DNA of 48,927 nt, taken from positions 296,241,968 to 296,290,894 of the forward strand of contig JBOZIK010000001.1 in NCBI GenBank assembly GCA_051453625.1. The letters are read 5' to 3'. Positions 11,494 through 21,800 of the stretch are shown here, one piece after another. Below the pieces are notes generated by a model that saw only the letters and a program-made list of their open reading frames with translations, made no database searches and was not told the origin of the DNA. Within the stretch, counting starts at the first letter, position 1. Every line of letters begins with the position of its first letter. Source of the DNA: Welwitschia mirabilis. Lineage: Eukaryota > Gnetophyta > Gnetopsida > Welwitschiales. The position numbers were made by a program, and so were the translations under genes.

Positions 11494-12309
11494 CATGGCT
11501 ACTACGTCACAAGGCAGATTCCAAATTTTGTTAAGACAGCTTCATGCCTATATTGACTACCAAAATACTAGCCAACCTTAGAGTGATCTTACATGATGAT
11601 CAAAGTTAGAAAGACTTATGTCTACAATGTGCATTTATGGCTTTGATCGAGATTTTCTAGAACAAGTGCATGTTCCTCTTCAGAATCTAGATGAAGAAGA
11701 TGCATGGCAAGCCATTGATTGCAACCACACAGAAATAATGCGAAAATCAGTGGACACTTCGCATAAAAAGTTAGTTGATAGAACAAGTCTAGTTATGCCA
11801 ACTAGTGTACTTTGCGCAATACATTTTATGTGAAGAATGATCTAGAACTGATCAACCTCATCATAAGCATAAACAACCTTCATCATGAAAGAGAGAAAAT
11901 GCATTAGCTCGTAGCTCAGATGATAGATATTAAAGCAAAGGTTGCTAAGATAGACTCAATGAATAAAGTTTACATTCATTACGTCAACTTGATTCATTGT
12001 TGCTTAGAGGATCCATCTCTTCATAGCTACATTCTATCTCTTTATGGAAGCAGGCAGCTACTTCATATGAATTTTGACATGTTCAATAAAGATCTTATTG
12101 TCATAAAAGCACAATTTAACTTCACAAGCTCCTCGTCCTCTGATGCAGCATTCCAAGTTTCTCATTCTCGAGGACCTCCTCGTCAACATAAGCAGTCTTC
12201 CAACAACTCTCATCTACCAAAGGCATCACACCATGAAAAAGGTAAGGCTCTACAGAAACAGCAAACTAAGAAGCCTACTCAGACTCAGCCAAACAAGAAG
12301 CAAGTTTAG
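11494..12309 (+). pseudogene. copia gag (broken)
   Basis: ATG at 11494 after the CT run starts MATTSQGRFQ. Frameshifts and stops follow. Readable gag-like parts include MCIYGFDRDFLEQVHVPLQN (frame at 11618-11833) and an open stretch at 11920-12309, rich in Ser, His, Lys and Gln, leading to the nucleocapsid. A TAG at 12307-12309 is the only stop between that stretch and the CCHC knuckle. Confidence 0.7.
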
Positions 12310-12640
12310 CATACTGCTACTCCAAAGAAAAACAAATATCAGTGCTCACGATGCAGAAGACAAGGTCATACCACGAACTTCTGTCAGATACCTTGGGACA
12401 AGATTAAATCTACACCTAAGGCCAATGCAATTACTGAAGAATCTGAATCCCTTGACAATGAAAATTTTGAGTCAAATGCAATTTTTGATGACTCTAACTT
12501 TGTGGATATAAGTGAGCACATACCTCATGACGAGACGTGGATTTTTGACACAGGTGCCACTCACATGACTTATCGGTGTGAGTATTTTGATGACTTCATC
12601 GAATGCCACATCAGGTTTATTTGGCAGACAGAACTCCAGT
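12310..12640 (+). pseudogene. copia nucleocapsid CCHC knuckle and aspartic protease
   Basis: In the same frame as the preceding gag stretch, CSRCRRQGHTTNFC (12343-12384) fits CX2CX4HX4C. An acidic linker follows, then WIFDTGATHMT with the protease active site DTGA starting at 12547. Near 12600 the frame shifts to one reading VYLADRTPVLVEGYGS, the usual continuation of copia protease. Confidence 0.85.
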
Positions 12641-12899
12641 TCTAGTGGAAGGCTATGGTTCAATTACCCTTGACATCGCTCTCTCCACAAACTCTTTCTA
12701 ATGTTCTGCATGTGCCTTCTTTGAGGTCACATCTTCTATCGCTTTCCACTTTGTTGTGAGAAGATCACTTAATCTCTATGACAAGCACTCAGTGCACATT
12801 TATGATTGCAATCAACAATTGGTTATGAAAGGCTATATGAATGGAAAGCTTATTCGTCTTCGAAGTTATGTCAAAATGCGAGAGAACGCTTGCACAGTT

Positions 12900-13780
12900 T
12901 CCTAAGATGAGATCTCTCTCTCGCTACTATGCCATGCTCGACTAGGGCATCCTACTCCTCGCACCATGAATGCAATGCGTGAGCATGGCCACCGCTTCTT
13001 TCGTCTATTCCACGGGATTTTCCTCAGTGTGAAGTATGTATAATAGACAAAGCAACTAGACAACGGTTTGCACCAAGTAACTGGCGTGTCGATCGAAAGC
13101 TTCTACTTATTCATAGTGATCTATGTGGACCTATACCAATTTCCAGTCTCCCCTGCTTTCATTATTTTATCTCCTTTATTGATGACTCTTCCTAAATGAC
13201 TTGGATGTATTTCATCAAGTCCAAATCTCAGACTTTGGACATTTTCAAGAAGTTTAAAATCAAAGTGGAAAAGCACATCAATTGTCAGATTAAGAGTTTC
13301 CACTCAGATAGTGATGGCGAGTATACATCTGCCAAGTGTAGGACTTTCTTGCTTCTAAAGGAATTCGTCATTTGGAGACCTATCCTAAGACACCTCGACA
13401 TAATGACATTGTTAAGCGATTTAATACCACAATCATGGATACGAGACGTTCCATGATGTATTTTAGTGCCTGTAAGGCCTATCTTTGGGTTAAAGCAGTG
13501 AATCCCGTTGTGCATCTTAATAACCGCATTGGTTAATATACTAAAAAATGAGTATCTCCAGCTAAGAAGTGGTATGGGTCCAAGCTGAAGTTGCACTGCT
13601 TTCATGTTTTTGATTGCAAGTGCTATGTCCATATTCCACGCCAACATCATGATAAATTTGGAGCACATGCTCGTATCGGCATCTTTATGGGATATCCAAC
13701 CGACTAGAAGGGTTACCAAGTTTATCTCCCAGAGCATCATAAGATCATTGTTTCTCATGATGTCCTCCTTTTAGAAACTT
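12900..13780 (+). pseudogene. copia integrase (broken)
   Basis: Pieces in changing frames: RLGHPTPRTMNAM (pre-integrase His motif), a HSDLCGPIP motif near 13112 with the first catalytic Asp, FIDDSS, FHSDSDGEYTSA near 13300 with the second Asp, and a C-terminal FHVFDCKCYVHIPR...GIFMGYP stretch. Several stops and shifts prevent function. Confidence 0.85.
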
Positions 13781-14149
13781 CAAACAATGATTCTCAACTT
13801 GATCTTTTGAAGCTTCATCCTTGCTCTAACCCAGTAACCATCTTGAATGCTCAATATCCTATGGGGGTGCGATGTAGCCACCAATCCTGCTCTAGTTCCT
13901 TTTATTGGTATGGCTTCTTTGTAGAGATTGAGCAATTTGGTGCTCTAAACATGCTAAATCATGATTCCAATGGCAATTCAACAGGTTTTCTAACCAAAAG
14001 AGCTGAGACTATCCATAGGTGACATCGAAGTACTTAGTTACAATCTACTCTCCAAGATGTTCGTAATGACGAAAAGGATAAAACTAGAACTAGACATGGC
14101 TCACATACATCTCATGAGGATGATGATGATGAGCTCCACCTGACTTTTG

Positions 14150-14930
14150 ATGGTGAACCAACCTCATTTAAAAATGCTATTCAACCTGATTATTGGAGAA
14201 AAGCCATGCAAGAAGAATATGACAGCCTTGTTGGAAACAACACTTGGGAATTGATAGACCTTTCATTAGGACGTATAGCGTTACCTAACAAATGGGTTTT
14301 CTATAACAAATATAATGTGGATAACAACCTTAAGCGACATAAAGCTCGGCTTGTTGTTGTAGGCCTAAGACAAAAGAAAGGACTTGACTATAATGAAGTC
14401 TTTGCTTCAACAGCGAAATAGGCTACCATTAGAATAGTGATTACCTTGGCAGCACAAAAGGATGGAAGCTTCATCAATTAGATATAAAGACTACCTTTCT
14501 CCACGGAGACTTAAAACAAGAAATCTACATAATGCAACCAAAGGGTTTTGAAGAAAAAGGCAAAGAACACAAGGTGTATAGATTGATCAAGTCTTTATAT
14601 GGGCTAAAACAAGCATTGAGAGCTTAGTACACTAAGCTTGCAAATTATTTAAGTTTCATTAGATTCAGATTATGTAATTACCAAGACATGAATGCCACTT
14701 TATTCATAAAATCTGATACACAAAAATCTACATACATAGCAATATATGTAGATGATATGTTGATAACTGGAAGTCGGATTCTACTTAGGTGTAGAAATTG
14801 TTTAGCAAAAGGATGGAAGCTTCTTAATGCAAAAGAAGTACATTTGAGATCTAATCTAGAAATCAAGACTAGAAGACGCAAAAGAAGTTGTAACGCCTTT
14901 AGACAAAAATGTCAAGATATCTATTGATGA
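14150..14930 (+). pseudogene. copia reverse transcriptase (broken)
   Basis: Reads YWRKAMQEEYDSL, NTWELIDL, ALPNKWVFYNKYN, KARLVVVG, KGLDYNEVFA, then after a TAG LHQLDIKTTFLHGDL, SLYGLKQAL and the catalytic YVDDML (14745 onward). These are the standard copia RT blocks in order. At least two in-frame stops and a shift after YVDDML break it. Confidence 0.92.
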
Positions 14931-14934
14931 AGAC

Positions 14935-15619
14935 TCAGAGCCTACAAATGAAACAAAATACAGAAGTATAATAGGAAGTCTGATTTATGTAACCAACACT
15001 ACACCAGACATATCATATGTTGTTGGTGTGTTGTTAAGATATCGTTATGCGCCTAAGGTCACTCATCTGAACGCTACAAAAAAGAGTACTAAGATACCTA
15101 AAAAAGACAAAAAAGTTAGGTCTCACTTATAAAAGAAACTCTCAATTCATCCTTAAGGCATACTCTGACTCAGATGTCACTGGAGAAACTGATATCTCAT
15201 TGTCAACATTAGGGTATATCATGTTCTTGGTAACATTGCCTTTGTCTTGACGATCAAAGCGTTAGAAAACTATAGGGCGATCTTCTACTAAACCCGAATA
15301 TATAGCTACTTCCGAAGCATGTACAGAAATTGAATGGCTAAGGAAATTGTTAAAAGCAGTGAACCTTAAACAAACTAAGGCAACAAAAGTCTTCATGAAC
15401 AATCAGTCGGCAATTTGCATAGCGAAAGATCCAGTACACTATAACATAACAAAACACTTTCGTGTTGGGGTCCACAAAATTAGGGAACTCATACAAAATG
15501 AAACTATTACACCAGTATATTGTTCGACCATAGAACAAACTGCCAATATCCTTACTAAATCGCTTGGTCAAGAAAAGTTCCAGTATTTCCAATCCAAGAT
15601 TGGATTGACGATAAGTTGA
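14935..15619 (+). pseudogene. copia RNase H (broken)
   Basis: Starts with TKYRSIIGSLIYVTNTTPDI, becomes frameshifted, then reads EYIATSEACTEIEWL and an open end with NNQSAICIAKDPVHYNITKH, KIRELI and QTANILTKSLG. The order and motifs are those of copia RNase H. The stop of the element's open reading frame is at 15617-15619. Confidence 0.9.
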
Positions 15620-15696
15620 GTCAAACTCATTTCTTTCTTGTACATCGTGGGCTTCATTTGACTTGTGAGTCTCTTGTCGAAGTCACACCTGGTCCC

Positions 15697-15822
15697 AGTA
15701 CTATGGGATGTGTAGTACAATTATGGCCTAGTACTATGGGATATGTAGTACTTGTTTTTGGCCTAGCATTACAGGATGTGTAATGCACGTAATAAGCCTA
15801 TCTGCTACAGGATGTGTAGTAG
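15697..15822 (+). ncRNA. Four tandem hairpins with a conserved loop in the copia 3' UTR
   Basis: Hairpins at 15698-15718 (GTACTA/TAGTAC), 15730-15752 (AGTACTA/TAGTACT), 15766-15786 (GCATTAC/GTAATGC) and 15802-15822 (CTGCTAC/GTAGTAG, one G-U). The apical sequence is GGGATGTG, GGGATATG or AGGATGTG. Stem pairs change together between copies: T-A to C-G, C-G to T-A and G-C to C-G. Selection on RNA structure in the element transcript is the inference. A role in packaging, translation or RNA stability is open. Confidence 0.65.
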
Positions 15823-15894
15823 TAGACTGACTACTTTAACAAAGTAGTTTTCTTACATAGCAACTCCTTTCTGGGGGTTTTATTATAAGCCGCA

Positions 15895-15937
15895 TTCCCA
15901 AGGTTTCCCCTCGGGCACTCCAGTTTTCCCTTGGGAA
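15895..15937 (+). other. 9-bp perfect hairpin just upstream of the PPT
   Basis: TTCCCAAGG (15895-15903) pairs with CCTTGGGAA (15929-15937) across a 25-nt loop, about 15 nt before the polypurine tract. Confidence 0.6.
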
Positions 15938-15954
15938 AGAGTGTATTCCCACAT

Positions 15955-15966
15955 TGAGGGGGGAAT
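15955..15966 (+). promoter_or_regulatory. Polypurine tract of the copia element
   Basis: TGAGGGGGGAAT directly before the 3' LTR start TGCTAAGG. Confidence 0.85.
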
Positions 15967-16133
15967 TGCTAAGGCTTGTGCACATCGTGGTCCCACCCCT
16001 AGGGATACATGAAAACCTTAATAGTGTGCTTGCCTTTATAAGCAAGCTCTTGTTGAAATAATAGAGATGAGGAGAAATAAAATTCAGTTTTTGAGGAATC
16101 TTGTTTTGATCTTGAGGCTTTTGTTTCTTAGCA
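15967..16133 (+). repeat. 3' LTR of the copia element
   Basis: 167 bp, TGCTAAGGCTTG...CTTAGCA, the same length as the 5' copy, followed by GTCGA. Confidence 0.95.
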
Positions 16134-16345
16134 GTCGAAAACAACTTGGTGTATATTCAGAAATTGATTTTAAAAAAAAAAGGAATGCAGCTGATTTTAG
16201 GAAAAAGATAAGAATCATAGAGAAGCATAACTTCTGCAAAAAGTAACTTGGAATAGTTAAGACATAAGCAATGGGCATAAGAACAGTGCATCTCTTGGTT
16301 CCTTGAAGGCTTTCCAAATTTGCCTTCGAGGGGATCTTTTCTCTA
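16134..16345 (+). pseudogene. Older copia relic, RNase H tail after the insertion
   Basis: Directly after the target duplication the frame reads VENNLVYIQK, then a decayed NAADFRKKI where copia RNase H has the NPADMLTK motif. It continues the VRG...VE reading that ended at 8143. Recognition is weaker than for the left part. Confidence 0.6.
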
Positions 16346-16361
16346 GTTTAATTTTCCTTCA

Positions 16362-16700
16362 ATGTTGTAAACACTGGTTGTCAAACTGTAAAGTGTCCTC
16401 ATAAGTCACAAGGTCACTTTGTATGGGGCTTGTTATTTAATTAAAAGGGGATCAATGTCCCTTTATGATTTTATCCCTAGTGTTAGGGTTATTAGTCCTA
16501 TGTGAGCTTATAAAAGGGATATTTGTGTTGAGGGACTTTGTAAGGATGGATGTTGTCTGATCTATGTTTTACGCAATTTTATGCCGTCCTAAAACCATTG
16601 AGGATAGTTTGTATTACTGCATCTCTTACCAAATCAAAATCCCTACATTGTTCCATGTATGTAGGGTAAAAAGGGCACAAACGATGTTAATATGTGTGTA
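16362..16700 (+). repeat. Possible 3' LTR of the older copia relic
   Basis: Starts TGTTGTAAACACTGG after a short purine patch and has a TATA-like TTATAAAAGGG near 16508, placed as in an LTR promoter. No second copy is present to confirm the borders, so the end is uncertain. Confidence 0.35.
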
Positions 16701-17840
16701 TTTTGTTTGTTGCTGCTCTAGTTCTCTAATAGCTAGTTCTAAGTCCTACGCAAAGACAAATTTTCTCCCATTTGGTAGGTTAACAGGTGCCAACATGTTT
16801 GCATATATCTCAAACCTTATCCAAGGTTTCCCAAGCTTTCTTCTCTTGCGCTAAACTCTTCATCATCTACTTCTGATTCTCACGGTAGTACCAATGCAAC
16901 TCAAGCGCACATTTTTTATACACTCAAGTTGATCAAAGTTTGATCGTTGGCCTTTTACAAAAAGGTTCATTGGAGCAGTTGTCTGACCATTGAAAAAACT
17001 ACAAGGAGTTGCTGGCTCTCCACTTTGTCATGAACTCACCTGGAAGATTTCCAGTCGCTAAGGAAACTAGAGAAATTGGCTTTGTCAGACCATTATGACA
17101 GCCCTTGCATCCTTAATTTGCTTTTTTAAATCTTTCCCCTTGCATTGCATTTTTGCCTTTAGCACATTGAGAATTTATTCTTGGGCATGATTAATAGTAT
17201 TTGCTGAAATTTTTAAACCCTATTTTTCCCAATCCCACCTGAAAAGTCCTGAGTCATTTCTGCAAGGAAAACAGGCAAACTGGTCCTCATGCACAAGACA
17301 CACATAAGTTCCAGTTCGAAGTAAACAATGGGTTGTCCTGTTCTACTCACTAACTTGTATATTTTTATTTTGAAATCTCATCTGACATATTCTAGTACTG
17401 CTTGGTCCACTCTGACATACTTTTTGGTAGTGCCCTGTGATCTTCCTTAAATTCTGAAACAATAATGGAAAACCCAAAACTAACAATTTTTCATACATAA
17501 TGTAATTTCACTTGTATTGATTTATGAGATCAATAGAGTGACCCAAAATATATTGTTCCAACTGAACGATTGAATCAAGGACAGAATACAATTCTCCATT
17601 CTAACCCATAAGAAAATCCTAGTAAAGCATGAATAAAAATAGAGCGAAGATAAAAGCAAAGAAAGTGGGTTTCTTATTGCATCCATGCTTAAAATATACA
17701 GTAAAATCTTTGCAATGAACTAAATATAGGACTACAACAACTTCAGCATTTTCCAATATCTACTTCTGCAGACCAAATTTTGACTAGATTGTGGAATGGA
17801 TTAAAATCCATGAAAAAAATCAGTTGTGCCATGGGTGATG
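16701..17840. other. Anonymous stretch
   Basis: No supported gene. A minus-strand piece near 16815-16885 reads ENQK-MMKSLAQEKKAWETL with one stop and looks once-coding, but I cannot name it. Confidence 0.4.
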
Positions 17841-17841
17841 A

Positions 17842-18001
17842 CTATTGTTTCTTCCCTTGTTTGTCCTCAATCTCATCTTTGCTCTCACCATTGATGTCTC
17901 TACTTTTTTTGAATGCAAGATACCACTTTTGTCCATTTTACATCTCAATCCTGACTCCTAGATTTTCAAATCTAGTCTCAACTGCAGCTAGTGTGAGATA
18001 A
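17842..18001 (-). pseudogene. Unassigned coding-like segment
   Basis: One minus-strand frame reads LAAVETRFENLGVRIEM, a TAA, NGQKWYLAFKKSRDINGESK, then a charged end (KDEIEDKQGKKQ) and TAG at 17842. The amphipathic start and charged end look protein-like. It lies about 0.85 kb downstream of BIN4 exon 7 on the same strand, but no BIN4 tail motif is visible. It may be a terminal exon, a pseudogene piece or chance. Confidence 0.3.
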
Positions 18002-18853
18002 ACTATTCTCTCTCAATGACAAATTCATTTTCTCCTAAAGTGGTTCTTGGATTAATCCAGTGCTTTGTTTCAATTATCCAGATATTTGAAAACAATACAT
18101 AGGCATTCACATGGCAAACCTGCTAGCTAAACAATATGATAGAAAATGGAAACCTTACAGAAATGTGAAAGAGAAAAATGTTTTGAAAAGCAACCAAAGG
18201 AATCATGAGTATTCCCATTAGATTCCATTTAAGCACATAAACACAATGTTAATGTGGTTGGAGGACCACTACAATTCATCATTTTAGTGAAGGCACCAAT
18301 TAACTTGATGTAGAGTGAGAAACCAAAGTGCACATCTAAACTTGAAAAATAGTGCAATATCCTGGCCCTGTCCCCCTATTCATGTACCAATGGCATTAGT
18401 ATGCTAACAAGAACATGATAAGAGAAACAGACTGTCATTTGCCTCTAATATTAGATGCAGCAAAGTTTCATAACATATAAATCTGATATGAGCTTTCTCC
18501 ACTTAATTAAACATGATTTCAAGGGTATTTAAAATGTTTTATTTAAAATTTTCAATATGTTTCCTTGGAAGGATGTGATAAAACATGATTTAACAAATCT
18601 TTTTAACAATAGTATCATAAATTCTAACATTTTAAGCAATTTGAATAAAATATTCATTGTAAAAACCTTATCAAGAAATGTCTTTTTTTCTGGTGAGATT
18701 AGGAGTGGATTAACAGTCAACTAAGTTCAACATCTTACAAAGATCTATGACAATCAAAGATTGAGTTCAAATGCAAAGGCAATGCATAATGTTAATGAGA
18801 ATCAGGTGAAACAATAAATAAACAACACGTTCTGAAAGTAAAAAGAATCTAAC
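18002..18853. other. Start of BIN4 intron 7, nothing recognised
   Basis: AT-rich intron-like sequence. The next BIN4 exon was looked for here and not found. Confidence 0.5.
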
Positions 18854-18880
18854 CTTTGCTTCTGTCTGACCACAGTTCAC
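18854..18880 (-). CDS. BIN4: BIN4 exon 7, 27-nt micro-exon (VNCGQTEAK)
   Basis: Nine codons, VNCGQTEAK, in phase 0 on both sides. The acceptor is TTTTCTTAATAG and the donor is GTTAGATT. The Arabidopsis protein reads VNVGQTEAK after FCV, so eight of nine residues agree. Intron 6 is only 121 nt. The next family segment (IEAIMNDF-like) was searched for by eye on the minus strand down to position 1 and not found. Confidence 0.88.
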
Positions 18881-21800
18881 CTATTAAGAAAACAACAAAT
18901 CCCACCATTAGTGACAGTGTGATTCGAAGCAACAACTGCAGTCAAAAAAACATTGTAAGTACTTTAATTAAAGGCGCATACCCACAAAATGGTATTCTTA
19001 CCACACAAAATGTAGCTGATGGAATGATTGTAGTTTTATATATTGTCCCTGAGAAAAGCCCAGAGATCTACATTAATAAATGAACAGCTTTGGATGAGCA
19101 AAGAATATTATAAACTATTGTACACAACAAGCAACCATGTGTTGGAAAATGAGGACTCATAGATGAATAAGGATGAATGTGAATAATTTAAAAACTGTCT
19201 TGTACACAAGCATACACCAAAAAAAAGACTACGAGTCATGGTCACAAGGTCTGTGAAGGCTACATAAAAGAGATAAAACACGTGTGAAGCACTAAAACGT
19301 AAAGAAAGTAAAACCAGATGTGGAAACCACTGTCAAAATCAGACACTCAAATAATGAGAAACGGAACTAATCAAAAGGAAATGTTTAAAACTGATATTAG
19401 GAATAAACAACTTACAAGATGATACTTTGACACCAGCAATCAATTTGGAGATAGTGAAGAACAGAAACCAAAGAATGTGATGTTAACCTATATGCAGGAT
19501 ATCTGACTATGTCAATCCAAATACATGAAACTAAAACTGAAATTTTATTATGTCTGGATAGACTTCACGGGTCTGTCAGACCATTCAAGCAATACAAAAT
19601 ACTTTAGTATCAATATTTCCAGAGTACATTAAATATGTGAAATACTCATGCAGCTTGAAAACATCCTCAAAATAATGTCTCACTGTTAATGGTGATAACA
19701 TAAATAACTCATATAAAGTTTTGTTCATGATATGCTACCTATGTCTAAAAAATTCAGTGCCACAACACTCCAACAAAATATGATGCTCATCCTCTTCTAC
19801 TTGTAATAGGCCAAGCCGACATACCCGATCCTTTGGTTGAACATTATCCCATCTTCCAGTTTCAATTGTAAGATGATTAGATCCCATCCATACTTTGCTG
19901 ATTAGATTTCTTAGTCTTAATGGTATTGCTGTACACAAATACTCCACTTTCTCCCAAGCTTGCTTCCTCGAATAGTTTCACAATAGAACTGAAGTTTCTT
20001 TTTCTTTTCAACTATCTGCCACCATTGTTCAATAACTTTTGTCTTCATCATCTTGCGAATTGTTTTAGGCTTTCTAGTCCTATCATGATCCTGAATGCCC
20101 CATTCTTAAAGCCACAAATTTCTGTTAGCATACCATCCCTTCTCTTGAGTGATTCCTAATACCTCATTTGAAAACTTAATTTTGTTACCAAGTCTAATCT
20201 TCTAGCGAAAGATTAGAAGTTGACATATTGCCTTAGCTTCAAGAGGTAACAAATTGACCTATGGCAATAAAATTTCATATAGTACTTGAGCTTTTACCCT
20301 TATGTTCATTTACCAAAAAATGTTTTTGAATTCTCTCTATTTTCTTCCATAAATCTTTGTCAAGGCTAGGGATCCACACTATGCATCCATATACAATGAT
20401 TGCTTGCACAATCATATGTAATAATGGCTTTTGTACCTCCCATGATCAAATGTTTTCTTTTTTACATTTGCTCTTTAAAGCATAAAGAGCCTTGCACCCA
20501 TTGGCAACTCTTTGAGATACACGTTGATTGCATTTATATGTTTGTGAACATTCTCGTCTTAGTTATTTTTATGAACCGACAATCTCAAGCTTTTTATTAT
20601 TTAGCCAAAAACTATAGTTTTTGTTTTTATTCCACAAATAAGGCTTTTTGTTTTAGTGACATTTACCTTCATCCCTGAGTATTTGCAAAACCTTTCTAAT
20701 ACTTTCAAGTTTCAACATAGTCTGAAGTTTTGCATTAANNNNNNNNNNNNNNNNNNNNNNNNNNNNNNNNNNNNNNNNNNNNNNNNNNNNNNNNNNNNNN
20801 NNNNNNNNNNNNNNNNNNNNNNNNNNNNNNNNNNNNNNGACTTAGGCTTGGTAGAGGACAAGCATAGCTTGAATAGCATGAATAAGGGATTAATGACTAA
20901 ATGATACTAGACTCGACAATATGGTGGGTTGTCCCCACTAGCATTTTTAAGGTTTAGAGTGTCCAAACTTGAGTTTTTAAGTAAGTTTGGAAACCTAGGA
21001 CAAAAGAATGACTAAGAATGGTGATTTTAGAGTTTCAAGTGGAGACGAAGGGTTTTTGGAGTTGGGTAGGTTGCGATATGATGTGCTAAGAGTTTGTTGT
21101 CATAAAGGCATGACATGTAATGCCACATCGTTAAATACATCGATTTTTGATCTTATAGTTTGCCTCTTTTAATGAAACTGAAACTAAAATTTTACTTCAC
21201 GAGTTTGTCAGACCATTCAAGCAATACAAAATACATTAGTATCAATATTTCTAGAGTACATTAAATATGTCTAATGTTCATGTAGCCTGATAATGTCCCA
21301 CTAGTACTGGTGATAACATAAATAACTCATGCAGAGTTTTGCTCATGATATACCATTTGCATCTAAAAAATTCAATGCCACAACATGCCAACAAAATATG
21401 ATGCTCATCCTCTTTTTTAGGCAAAGCCGACACACTCGATCCTCTGGTTGAGCATTATCCTGTCTTGTAGTTTGAACTCTAAGATGATGAGATCCCATCC
21501 TTACTCTATCGAGTAGATTTCTTATTTGTAATGGTACTGCTACAGACTGATACTTCAGTTTCTCCTTAAGCTTGCTTCCTCAAATAGTTTCACAATAGAA
21601 TTGAAGTTCTTTGTTTGTGTGTGTGTGTGTGTGTGTGTGTTTTTTTTTTTTGCTTCCCTTTTTAGTTATCTTCCACCATTTCTCAATAACTTTTGTTTTC
21701 ATCATCTCGCAAATTCTTTTAGGCTCTCTAGTTATATTGTGTTTCTGAGTGCCCCATTTTGGTAGCCACGATTTTTCTTTAGCATACCATCCCTTTTCTT

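Larger units (their letters stand above)
8144..16133 (+). mobile_element. Full-length Ty1/copia LTR retrotransposon with degenerate coding region
   Basis: LTRs of exactly 167 bp (8144-8310 and 15967-16133), an iMet-type PBS, a PPT, and flanking GTTGA/GTCGA (8139-8143, 16134-16138; four of five match). The order PBS, long leader, gag, CCHC, protease, integrase, RT, RNase H, 3' UTR, PPT is the copia order (integrase before RT). The leader before gag is about 3.2 kb, long for copia. Coding frames carry numerous stops and shifts, so the copy cannot move on its own. It lies inside an older copia relic. Confidence 0.95.

Noticed and set aside
16815-16885. Minus-strand ENQK-MMKSLAQEKKAWETL reading
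   Set aside because: It has one internal stop and competing frames, and I could not place it in a family from memory. It may be a relic of a host gene.
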